Origin: Zantedeschia hybrid cultivar
Lineage: Eukaryota; Streptophyta; Magnoliopsida; Alismatales; Araceae
Direction: 5' to 3'
DNA: 64,000 bases
Assembly (NCBI GenBank): GCA_030544215.1
Contig: JARZZO010000008.1
Span: forward strand, 24,095,614 to 24,159,613
The position numbers and the translations under genes are program-made. The notes below the pieces were generated by a model, which was not told where the DNA came from, made no database searches, and was given only the letters and a program-made list of their open reading frames with translations. Shown here piece by piece: positions 1 through 9,620 of this stretch (position 1 is the first letter of the stretch; the number at the start of each line of letters is the position of its first letter).

Positions 1-1230
1 GGGAGCCGAAGTGGAGCCGACAGATGGTCGCCTCGTGTCGTGCGCCCAGGGGAGAGAAGAGAGAAAGAAGGCGACGGCTAGGTCAGGGTTGCTGGCCCCC
101 GACCTAACGTCCGTTCTTTTATAATAAGTCTATTTGCAATTTTTCATAAAAATCCAAACTTATCCAAAATCATGTCGGATTATCCATCGACTTGAAAACC
201 TTTTGCGTGTGACCCTCTAGGCCCAAATACCAGTCCAGTTAATGGCCCATTAAGTCCGGTAACTCTTTACGGACGCACTGAATTAATTAATATCCTTATA
301 TTAATTAATCAGCCGAATTTAATGACCCACAGTAAATTCAGACGAGCTTCCGATCACGTTGGATGCCAAGCAACATCGCGTGATCATGGATGGCATTGGG
401 GTTATCGCAACCCTCTATTGGAACCTTTCCGTCAATGGTTACCGTACAGATATAATCCTTCATCTGTGCAATGTTCTCGAATCGACCTAGGGTATGGTTT
501 ACTGTTAAACCCTAACTGGTCTATTCACTTGAATTAGATGCCGCTAATCTGAATCCGACAACTCCTTATCAGACACAGAGTCCGCCCTGGCTAAGGACTT
601 TAAGCGTATCATTTGTAGAACATTTTCTCTCAAACTACCGAGAGCGGATGATCCCGTATTGAACACACAATTACCTTCGAGGGCATTTCCATGAATCCGA
701 TCACTTGACTTATTGATAACCCATAGTTAGGGATTCGTTAGTCAAGGTCAAAGTTCATAAACCTACCAACAAGATATCTTTGGCGTCTCATGTCCAAAGA
801 TTATCTACGCAACCTGACAAAAGAATCGAGCTGGTTAACAGTGAAGTGTTTACCATCTAACGATTCATAGTCGGATCAGTTCAATGAACTCATTCGCTAA
901 TGAGCACCTACAAGTCCAGCATAGTGTCTCCACACAAGTGACTTATAGGATCAGTCACCCTCATCGTATGAGCTGAAAAAATCTATACTAGTCTATCCGA
1001 ATGTTTGATGTCCTTCTCAAACATCCTATGACTAGGAACAATTAAGAATATGTGTTTATAAACTTTCGGTCCCGTAATTATGATCTCATCATAATTCGAA
1101 GATTAATGTACATGTTAATGAACTTCATCATGATTTGATAAGCAATGCTCAAATAAGATACACAATGAAAATATGCCATTATAGTAATAATAATCTGAAC
1201 ATAATACAGTGTCGGATTGGCTTATTAGCC
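1..1230. repeat. Probable retrotransposon-derived repeat
   Basis: This non-coding segment has no convincing ORF. Its composition changes sharply near 1230, where GA-rich DNA begins. It has the look of LTR or LARD-type plant repeat sequence: GC-moderate, with many short inverted words and a GC-rich left edge. No LTR terminus, primer-binding site or target-site duplication could be found because it runs off the left edge. The assignment rests on general appearance only. Confidence 0.3.
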
Positions 1231-1239
1231 ATCCAATAC

Positions 1240-1440
1240 TAATAGAAAGGAGAGAGAGATCTGAGAGAGAGAGAGATGGCGTAGGGGGGATGGAGAATAA
1301 AAGGAGGAAAAATAAAATAAAATGCTTTTGAAGAAAGAGGGAGAGATGGAGAAATTTTTTTAAAAATGCAGAAAAGGGAACAATGGGGGAGAGAGAGAGA
1401 GATTCGGCTCGAGGGTGAAGAAGAAGGAGAATTTTTCGAA
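1240..1440. repeat. GA-rich low-complexity tract
   Basis: Interrupted GA and GAGAGA runs on the + strand with a few A-rich blocks. The minus-strand ORF across it is a low-complexity artefact rich in Ser and Pro. A related CT run lies at about 1637-1655. Confidence 0.7.
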
Positions 1441-1659
1441 AATATCCTCCATAGCCCTTTGACCACCCCCTCCCTTGGTTTTATAGATTAGGAGAAAATT
1501 TGAATTTCAAAAGAATAATAAAGACGGTATTAATTCTTTGCATTAAGCTCCTCCTTAATTAGGGATCTTCTTTGATAGGTATTATGAATTTTGAATTTTA
1601 AAAGAGATATTTATTTCTTTGAATTTCAAGATTTCCCCTCTCTCTCTCTCTCTCTTAGT

Positions 1660-2560
1660 TGACATGTGAATCCCATTTGAAGAGAAAATACAAAAATAAA
1701 GTCTTGTTTCTTCTAGGATTCGAACCATGATCACTTCGCTGAAATTTGGGTGGTCTAACTATTATGTCATATGCTCGCTCATGTCTTATATCCACATAAC
1801 ATAACAGTTAAGTTCATGCGGCAATCAATAAATTATTCAAATATACATTCAATCTTTGCTGATAAGCTCTTATTGAGAACGAATTTGTCACACTTAATTA
1901 ATTCCATAAAATGATGTTATTTTCAATTTCGATTTTTACAAAATTGATATTTTTAAAAGTATAATCGATTTATCTACCATTTCATATAGTTTTATATGAA
2001 AAATCACAAGTATAGTATGCAAATTATATCTATTTATCATCTAAAAATATACAATTATCAAATTCCACTACTAAAAAAAAAGAAACATGTGAGCATTCTG
2101 TTTAAAAGAGAAGTCTTATCGAGCTATTACTTGGCCAGAGTAATGCTTGGTATACCGTAGCAAGTTGAGCTGAAATGAACCCCCTTATCCCCTTTTGCCT
2201 TATGAAAAGCGCACATAACCTATGTCCCCCATTAAATATGTTTCGACATCATACGCGTGTTCGCACACATGTAGATATTACATTAAAATAATAATAAGAA
2301 TTTGTCAAAGAGAATGTGATCTTAAGAGGATCCTGAAGCGCTCGAGCACTTAGGATGCTCTCGAAAAATAATTTGACGGATAAATTATTTTATTTATTTT
2401 GTAATCCGATGTCTCCCCTGCGCGCTGCCAAACGAATGACATCATAAACACATTTAATGAAGGACAGGGGTCTTGTGGACTTTGCAGACTGCAAAAAAGA
2501 TAGAGGGACACATTAGCATTACTCTGCTTGACAGATAGATGAAAGAATTTTTATTTTTTA
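1660..2560. other. AT-rich intergenic DNA, no gene seen
   Basis: No ORF of interest, no terminal repeats and no recognisable protein remnant were seen. It separates the left repeat block from the MITE-like element upstream of the receptor gene. Confidence 0.5.
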
Positions 2561-2574
2561 GCTCCAACAAACTT

Positions 2575-2770
2575 TTAAGATTACAAATAACCTCTTCTAA
2601 TCTAACTATTTATAAATAAGCCTCTTCGATCATAACTTTTTTCAAATAAATCATTTCAAATAACAATATTAGGGACTTATTTATAAGTTTTAAGGGTTTT
2701 ACATTAATTCACAGTAAATTATGAAGACTTATTTATAAATAATTAAATTAGAATGACTTATTTACGATAT
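2575..2770. mobile_element. MITE-like inverted-repeat element, copy 1
   Basis: The left part contains CTATTTATAAATAAG followed by CCTCTTCGATC. The right part contains the inverse, CTTATTTATAAATAATTAAA. The same layout recurs in APC6 intron 2 at about 26490-26715, where the inverted pair CTATTTACGAATAA and TTATTCGTAAATAG is perfect. The two copies therefore look like one small non-autonomous DNA transposon family. Exact ends and target-site duplications were not resolved. It ends about 80 bp before the TATA box of the receptor gene. Confidence 0.45.
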
Positions 2771-2848
2771 CAAAAGATCATAATGGTAAAGAGATAAAAA
2801 TACCTGGATGAGAGGCCGTCCGGGAACTCGGGAAGCAAACGTAAAGAC

Positions 2849-2856
2849 TATAAAAG
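2849..2856 (+). promoter_or_regulatory. TATA box of the RLP51-like gene
   Basis: TATAAAAG stands out in a region that becomes GC-rich just downstream. With transcription starting about 30 bp further on, the leader would be roughly 540 nt. That is long but possible, and a closer start near the CT-rich tract at 3311-3338 is an alternative. Confidence 0.45.
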
Positions 2857-3310
2857 AGCATGAAGCCCCGCCCGCCCATGTTTTCCCCCTCGCCCACCAC
2901 TTGCTCGCCTTAAAAGGATCGGCAATCGCGGTATCATCAAAATGATACTTCATCACATGGTCAGCTTTCACCTCTGCCAGCTGTACTCCAATCTGACGGC
3001 CACTTATCGTGCAACCCAATCCCCAGACCTCCCTCTCCCTGATTAGACCTATCAGCAAACCCCTTACGATCATCATCATTACGATCACCATCATGCGAGA
3101 CGCACAGTGGGGAAGGCGTTCGGACCGGGATTTCCCGGACCCATACCAATCCCGGGAATTGGTATGTCCGGCACGAATCGGGTCGGTCCACTTTGGCTAC
3201 GCCAGATGATGCTCCCGTGGCAGATCCGCAATTACTCGCAATGGCGGGCCCAGTTTAACATCCTCAACTCCAGAAACCCTCTCTGCCATCGATGCAAGAG
3301 GTCTAGAACC

Positions 3311-3338
3311 CTTCTTCACTCTCTCTCTCTCTCTCTGT
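3311..3338 (+). repeat. CT microsatellite (pyrimidine patch) in the leader
   Basis: A CT dinucleotide run, followed by more CT-rich sequence up to 3415, lies just upstream of the start codon. Pyrimidine patches are common around plant transcription start sites and in 5' leaders, so this marks either the core promoter or the 5' UTR. Confidence 0.6.
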
Positions 3339-3417
3339 GGTGCAGTCTCAACCTGCTCAGCTCCTCTCTCTCTCTTTTCTGCTACTGTCTCAGCCTGTTC
3401 ATCTCTTTCTCACTACA

Positions 3418-4737
3418 ATGGGGGATCCAACCAGGAGGCTTTTACTCCTCCTTTTGTCCATTCTGTTGCCCTACCCCAGAGCCGCCGCCGCCACCCTCTC
3501 TCCAGCCCCTTCCCCCACGGCCCCTCCCGCCGCCCGCCCCACCCCCAGACCTACGCCGACGCCGTCCTCCTCGTCGAGCTTGCTCGACCCAAGGCAGCTC
3601 ACCGCCCTGCAGTCCATGAACCTGCCCACCACGCGGGACCCCTGCTCGCTGCCCCCGCCTCACAACTTCACTACCTGCGACTCCGGCGCCCCCTTCCGTC
3701 ACCTCGTGGCCCTCACCCTCGCCAACTGCTCCTCCGACCTGGACATCTCCACCACCGCCCTCCGTGCCCTCTCCCCCACCCTGCGCGCCCTCTCCTTCCT
3801 CCACTGCCCCGTGCCCCCCGTCAAGCTCCCCTCCCAGCTCGCGTCCTCCCTCCGCTCCTTCTCCTGCGTCGCCAGCCTCCGCCGCCTCACTGGCGTCTGG
3901 CTCAGCCGCCTCCCCAACCTCACCGACCTCACTGTCACCGACGTCCAGATCAACGCCAGCGGCCCCGCCATCGTGCTCTCCCAGATGCGCCGCCTCCGCA
4001 CCCTCACCATCTCCCGGGCCAACCTCACCGGCCCCCTCCCCCACCACTGGCACCCCCTCAACCTCACCCGCGTCGATCTCTCCAACAACCAGCTCCACGG
4101 CCCCATCCACGGCTCCATCGGGCTGCTGGCCTCCCTGGAGCTGCTGGACTTGAGCTCCAACTCCCTCACGGGTGTCCTCCCCGACGCCATCGCCAACTTG
4201 GTCGCCCTCAAGAACCTATCTTTTGCCCGCAATTCGCTGTCCGGCCCCGTCCCGGAGACGGTGTCGGAGGTGGCGGCGCTCGTCCACCTCGACTTGAGCT
4301 CCAACCAGTTCAATGGCAGCCTGCCCAGGTTCTTATCCGAGATGAAGGGACTCAAATACCTCAACTTGGAGAACAACAACTTCCACGGGGTCATCCCCTA
4401 CAACGCCTCCTTCATCAAGAGGCTGGAGGTGTTCAGGGTGGGCGGCAACAGTGACCTGTGCTACAACCACACCCTCCTCTCCTCCAAGCTCAAGCTCGGG
4501 GTCGCCCCCTGCGACCGGCACGGCCAGCCCATCCCCCCGCCGCCCAGCCGGGCGGCGCCATCGGAATCATCCGACTACAACGGGGACGACGGCGCGGACG
4601 ATGGCGGCGACAGGGGGAGCAGGGGCGATGGTGGGCACCACGGCCCCAGCAAGATCGTTCTTGGGGTGGCGATCGGGCTCTCCTGCTTGGTATTCCTCAT
4701 CATCTTCATCGTGTGCCTTTCGAAGGTGTGTGGTTGA
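3418..4737 (+). CDS. LRR receptor-like protein, RLP51/SNC2 type
   Basis: Single-exon gene for 439 residues. The start at 3418 is the first in-frame ATG and has A at -3 and G at +4; the frame stays open upstream only through non-ATG codons. Residues 1 to about 24 form a hydrophobic signal peptide, followed by a Pro/Ser/Thr-rich stretch and an N-terminal cap with a DPC motif (about 74-76). About ten LRRs span residues 93-355, with LDLSSN-type cores and NxS/NxT glycosylation sites. A second cysteine-containing cap, a Gly/Asp-rich juxtamembrane stretch (about 385-411), one transmembrane helix (413-434) and a five-residue cytoplasmic tail follow. There is no kinase domain. Length and layout fit RLP51, known as SNC2 in Arabidopsis immunity. 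The helix carries a GxxxG motif (G416, G420), the feature linked to SNC2 function. GC at third positions is very high. By family it should be a plasma-membrane protein needing a partner to signal. The orthology call is from memory of the family. Confidence 0.85.
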   Translation: MGDPTRRLLLLLLSILLPYPRAAAATLSPAPSPTAPPAARPTPRPTPTPSSSSSLLDPRQLTALQSMNLPTTRDPCSLPPPHNFTTCDSGAPFRHLVALTLANCSSDLDISTTALRALSPTLRALSFLHCPVPPVKLPSQLASSLRSFSCVASLRRLTGVWLSRLPNLTDLTVTDVQINASGPAIVLSQMRRLRTLTISRANLTGPLPHHWHPLNLTRVDLSNNQLHGPIHGSIGLLASLELLDLSSNSLTGVLPDAIANLVALKNLSFARNSLSGPVPETVSEVAALVHLDLSSNQFNGSLPRFLSEMKGLKYLNLENNNFHGVIPYNASFIKRLEVFRVGGNSDLCYNHTLLSSKLKLGVAPCDRHGQPIPPPPSRAAPSESSDYNGDDGADDGGDRGSRGDGGHHGPSKIVLGVAIGLSCLVFLIIFIVCLSKVCG

Positions 4738-5130
4738 TCAAGTGCAATGCAGATCTCAAAGCCAGGTGAAAAAAGAGAGGGGAAGCAGAGGAAGTGGGAA
4801 AGAAGCTACACAGGGAAGCAAAGATACAGAACTCTGACATATTATTCTCTTCTTCTGGGGAGGTTTAATGTGAATGACACGAAAAAGGTTTAATTTTTTT
4901 CCCTCTTGAAGGGAGGTGAGATTCTGTAGGATTTAGGCGAATTGGTGTGCTACCCATTTGCAGGTGGATGCGGTGGGGTTGTGGGCAATCTCACTTCTTT
5001 TCTTCCCTTATTCTTGCCGACTCTTCTGCGGAATGTTGTTTTGGAGACGCTGGGGAATCTCTTCTCTTATTGTTGGGTGAGGAGGTTTCTTTGACTGCCA
5101 AGAGAGGAATTAACATATTTGTTATGTAGA
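4738..5130 (+). other. Probable 3' UTR of the RLP51-like gene
   Basis: Sequence after the TGA stop falls quickly in GC and loses coding character. No canonical AATAAA was found in the first 400 bases, so the poly(A) site is not fixed. Short ORFs here read other frames of non-coding sequence. Confidence 0.4.
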
Positions 5131-6650
5131 TTTGATTCATGGGTGTGGGGTGATGCCTTGTGGTTGATTTGATTCAGGGGGTGGTCTTTGAACTGAGCTG
5201 GATTTGTCCTTGTTTTGTTCTACTGATTGTGACATCTCAGTTGCTTCCCTCTTCCTTTTTCCATGTTCTTTAAGCTTTCCGTGAGGTGTGGTGACTCATG
5301 TCGTGTGCTATGTTGGTATGTTAAAATTTTCTATTCCCTTTGCATTTTTCTAAACGGGTGGATGGACTGCTCTCTTCCGCTGCCAAGCCACTTGCTCTTG
5401 TTTATTACATGTCCCCGTGTTTGAGGCAGCTGGCCACCGGGTTTCCTGGTGCAGCGCCTCCCTCCACGCACTCCCTCCCCTTCTGGCTCTTCCATGAGCA
5501 CAGTGCTTTCGGCTTCTTTCTTGCATTGCCTCCCATTGTACTTCGCTGGATGGCAAGTGGTGTCCCTCGTCTCCCGTCTCAGAGGTGGAGTGCGGTGGTC
5601 GGATTTACCGGGGAAACCTTACCACTATCCACTTAGCAGTGTGCCGTCTGGATCTGTGCGGAACGTTCTTCGACATATGAAATTAAATTGTACGAATAAT
5701 TAAGCGTCCTACCACTGCCAGCTTCTCCAGCGTCAGGCCCTCTCCACTCGCCAGCGTATGCCTCCCAGCAGCCAGCTTCTCGCCCCATGTGTGTTGTCTC
5801 GCTCTGGATGTAGGTTATTTCCTGGCATATGACTAGCCATTCCCCCCGGGTTACTTGTTAATTGGGGAAGCCTCACACAGTACGTACGTTCTACTTGCAC
5901 TAATGTGAAAAGCTTTTCCTTCAACTTTTCTCATTTGAACCATTTACTGCAATTTGTTCGACATAGAGTACCACGCTTTAATTTGACTAGGTACAGGACC
6001 CCATGAGGCGTTTGTTGATGGCCCTTTTTCATAGAAATCTACAAAAATAATCTGACTTCAAAAACCACTGAGGATACTTTGGGTTATACAATAAACATAT
6101 TCAGGTAAAAAAGACATTTACAACGAAAATGAAAATAAAATTCGTCATTTAGTAGTTATGAAATTTTTTTCAAATTCTTTAGAAATTAAAGAGCATTCGG
6201 TCTTATTTCATGGATGTCCAAATCGAAAAAAGAAGAAGTCAACTAATTAATCTTGCATTGATTATAATTTTAGTGGATTACCAAATAAGAAATTGGGATA
6301 TACTCTTTGAGAAAAGCATTTCATGTGACTTATTTTACATGAATAAATTATGAGCAATACTAAGATGACGGGAATTCTTCCCCGTTTATCTTACCCTTAC
6401 AAAGGAAAGGTAGAAGTTGTAGGTATTTTTGGAAGGTAATTAATGAGGTCTTTAAAGGAGGGAATGTATCAATTGAGATCACATCAGTTGGGTAAATAAA
6501 ATGGAGAAGACTTTCGGTCAAAGTAGCATTATCCATAAATTATTTGTGCACACATTATTCCAATCGTTAGAGAATGATAGGCCCGTCTAACTTGAGCGCT
6601 GTAATAGAGCAGTTGGTCTTATCCAATGGATGCCCGAGTGAGATTGATAG
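5131..6650. other. Intergenic DNA, no gene seen
   Basis: The part up to about 5900 is moderately GC-rich, with Pro/Ser-rich chance ORFs at 5340-5703. The remainder is AT-rich. No domain, terminal repeat or RNA gene was recognised. Confidence 0.5.
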
Positions 6651-6654
6651 GCCC

Positions 6655-6765
6655 ATTCTTACTTGGGCACTCCTTCCCCCCTTTACTTCCCAGACTTAAA
6701 CCCTCGCCCTCCCCATTTGAAGAGACAAAGGGGTGTCAACTGCACTACGTCCCAGGGATTGTTTC
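6655..6765 (-). mobile_element. Possible tRNA-derived SINE relic
   Basis: Read on the minus strand, TAGTGCAGTTG (6738-6748) fits the Pol III A box and GGTTTAAGTCTGGG (6690-6703) resembles a B box with one C-to-T change. The spacing suits a plant SINE head. No poly(A)/poly(T) tail or target-site duplication was identified, so this is an old fragment at best. Confidence 0.35.
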
Positions 6766-6769
6766 TTGG

Positions 6770-8430
6770 TGGTCTCAATTCCATGGCAACTTCCTTCTTT
6801 GATTTAACAATTTCCAACAAACACTTTGAGATTGATAAAATAGCAAAAAAACTCCTTTCGCCAATACAGTCTTAAATCATATGAAATTACCATTTTCGAT
6901 CATTAACTTATATAATAATTAGTTTATCTATGGGTTCTCTATTCAAAATTCTTACAATAGAACTATATCATTTGGAGGAATACATTCAATTTCCACTATT
7001 CCAATACTCAAATTTCATCTATTAAAATGCTATTAACCATTTTCTCTAATGCAATTGCATTAGTTTTTTCTGTGAAAGTAGAAAAAAGTAGAATTTGAAC
7101 CATAACAACTGAAAAAGTTTGTCAATTACAAAATTATTTTTTGAATTAATGAACACGAAACCTTGAGCGCATAAACTATATTTTGCAATTTATAGAAAAC
7201 TATATATTATAAAATCTTTAACTAGGTGCAAGACTTATGCTGTAGATTTCTTCCCAATCATTCTTTTATTCCGAATAGTAAGGAAATTATAAAATTATCT
7301 TCTTTCTAGTGGAATAAGGAAGCATCCATCGTGAAAAAACAAAATATTACTTTTCATTTAGAAACATAGTTTATACAACCATTTTCTTCACCAGTATGAA
7401 CACTTCAAAATTGATGCCAACACATTTTCAAAACATGAACATTTGAAGAGCGAAAAATCTCAAGAAATATGGCATCAAATGTTACGCCTGGGATCCGGTT
7501 CTTATTTTTTTTCAACTCGGATTCCAACTACATAATTTCAAGATAAATATCATTATAACAAATAGATATGAGAACTAAACAACCAAAAAATGATTTAAAT
7601 AAATATAATACCTATCAATTAATTCAAAATATCAAAAATATATCTAATATCAAAATTCACAAATTGTAATATTTATCAATTAGTATGTAAACACTCAATC
7701 TCACCAAATAAAGAAAATAAAAGTACATCAATCTCTTATCATTTCCTACTACATCAAATCACAAATTTGATAACCAAAAACTTTTTTGATATTTAACATA
7801 CTTGAGTCTCCACCTACGTACATCCTAAATATGTTTCTCCTAAAAAAATAGTTGATTGGATTTATGAATCCACTACTCAGTAAGTTTCAAACTATCGCCA
7901 TAACTTAACATATAGTAAGTATGCAAATCATATTATACAATTATACTAAGTATGATTTACTCCGTTTTATATATAGCTCAAATAGGAACATGGTACAAAA
8001 GTATAGTCAAATATAGGTTTATCAAATCAAATATATTTTATAATACCATGATCAAATTAAATATCATATAGTTTACTTAACATGATGACTGAATCAAACT
8101 CATATATGACTTAACAAATCTACTAGTTATGAACTGAATATATCACATATCACATATCGTATAACGGACAACATGATATAGTAGCTTATCAAATCAGAGG
8201 AAAACATGACTTATAAATAAGAATAGGCCTCATGTATTCAAATGATTACGTAAGCAAAATGAATATGCTGAGTTCAAAAGAATACATTATGAGTGTTTAA
8301 AATGAGTATGTGATTATCATGAAAAATCTATGTTGTTTAAGTGCAAAATAAATCTATTAAAAAGAAACTACGTGAAGTGATCGCCAGAAACTTTTGACTT
8401 AAAAGTTCCAAAAGAAAGAGTTTGATCGCC
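6770..8430. other. AT-rich intergenic DNA, no gene seen
   Basis: Very AT-rich sequence with no coding signal. TGTTACGCCTGGGATCCGG at about 7481 resembles the start of some plant LTR or TRIM repeats, but no partner end was found. Confidence 0.45.
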
Positions 8431-8943
8431 TACCTGTTTAAACGTGGGAGATGTTGAGCTCTTAGTTCCCCTCCTTCAGCCGGCTGAAGAAAGAGAGTCA
8501 TTTCTTGTCTTTGTTCTTGCTTTGATTGCTGTTGAGTTTGAGGATTGTCCAGAGTCTTGTTATTTGCTTGTTGATTTCCTCCCCTTTGATTCTCTTTTGC
8601 ACCTTGCAGAAAATAGAAAGAAATGAAGAAACAATGAGAATTCAAGCAGAAGTAGTATCCATTCTTAACAGAGTTTTAAACATGCAACTAAACAGAAAAC
8701 TCACTTGTTGGGATGATCTTTGAAACCCCTTTAAATTGGTTTTGAAAATGATGCTAGTGTTGTGTGTGTTGCATGGAGTGATGTGATGAAGAATGTAGAA
8801 TTAGTGAAGTGAAAATGCAGAAATAAATTGAAAAACTTATGCCGGTTGGTGAAGAATGAAAAGCCTTGATATTGAATGGATGCCGACAGCACTTCAATTC
8901 TTCAGCGCTTGGACGTCGTTGCTTCGACCTTCAATTAACTAAT

Positions 8944-9005
8944 CACCAACTCTAACTCTCACTCTAACTCTAATTCCAACTCTAACTCTAATTCTAACTC
9001 TATTA
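8944..9005. repeat. Degenerate (CTAACT)n simple repeat
   Basis: The hexamer CTAACT is repeated imperfectly about nine times, with CTCACT and CCAACT variants. It is not the plant telomere repeat (TTTAGGG/CCCTAAA). Confidence 0.7.
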
Positions 9006-9099
9006 CTCATTCAAGATGCATGGTATTTATAGACTTCTTCTGCATCCGCGGATTTACATGGAAAAATTTGGGATTTATCTACTTTAACCAACAGATAAA

Positions 9100-9435
9100 T
9101 ACAGATTAATTCATCTTTATCTGTAATTATCTAAAACGCGTCGACCATTCGCGACGCATTTCAGATTGATTAAGATAAACATAAACATCCGGGAAAAATT
9201 CATCTTTATCTGTAATTAGCTAAAACGCATCATCCTGTGAATACGCTTTTTACACTAATTAAGATAAGGATAAACATCCGGAAGACAAGTAGAAATAACT
9301 TAGGGAACCTAAAACGCGTCGTACCTTACAGACGCCTTTTAGTTAATTAATCAACTGATTAAAATTCAAATTTAAACGTCAAAATAAGAATAAACTCTAA
9401 ATGGCGTCCACACAGGTCGACGTCTTTTAGACTTC
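9100..9435. repeat. Hairpin-bearing tandem repeats, about 95-110 bp period
   Basis: A unit containing AATTCATCTTTATCTGTAAT, then an AAAACGC word, then AAGATAA..ATAAACATCCGG occurs twice clearly (from about 9104 and 9197) and more weakly further right. Three units contain an inverted pair of the form GCGTC...GACGC (near 9138-9160, 9315-9340 and 9402-9428). In the other unit, near 9226, the pairing is poor. Confidence 0.5.
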
Positions 9436-9620
9436 TTCATATTTTAACTGAAATTTGAGTTAAAATCAATTTAATTGATTAACTTAAACATGTCTGTTAA
9501 ATCCGATACTCAAAAAAATCAATAAAAATTAATCAATGATTAAATATTAGACCATTATGAGGCGTTATTATATGATATGAAATTTACTCGAAATGATGTC
9601 AAAATTAGAGTGTCTACATA

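Larger units (their letters stand above)
8430..9620. mobile_element. Probable LTR-type retrotransposon remnant
   Basis: The segment is less AT-rich than its surroundings. It has a TATA-like TATTTATAG near 9025, a TAACTC-rich simple repeat (8944-9005), a set of hairpin repeats (9100-9435) and a possible LTR terminus reading GTCTACA near 9611-9617. No polyprotein domain and no matching target-site duplication were found, so class and boundaries are uncertain. Confidence 0.3.

Noticed and set aside
3337..3417. Upstream extension of the RLP51-like frame
   Set aside because: The extension begins at a GTG codon with no ATG before 3418. It is pyrimidine-rich leader sequence, and the ATG at 3418 has good context directly before a signal peptide.
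3442..4521. Long ORFs on the minus strand and in other + frames across the receptor gene
   Set aside because: They are shadows created by GC-rich third positions; they have low-complexity Gly/Ala/Glu or Pro/Ser content and no domain.
5340..5703. Overlapping ORFs after the receptor gene
   Set aside because: They overlap in several frames on both strands, are rich in Ser/Pro/Leu with no motif, and have no clear promoter.
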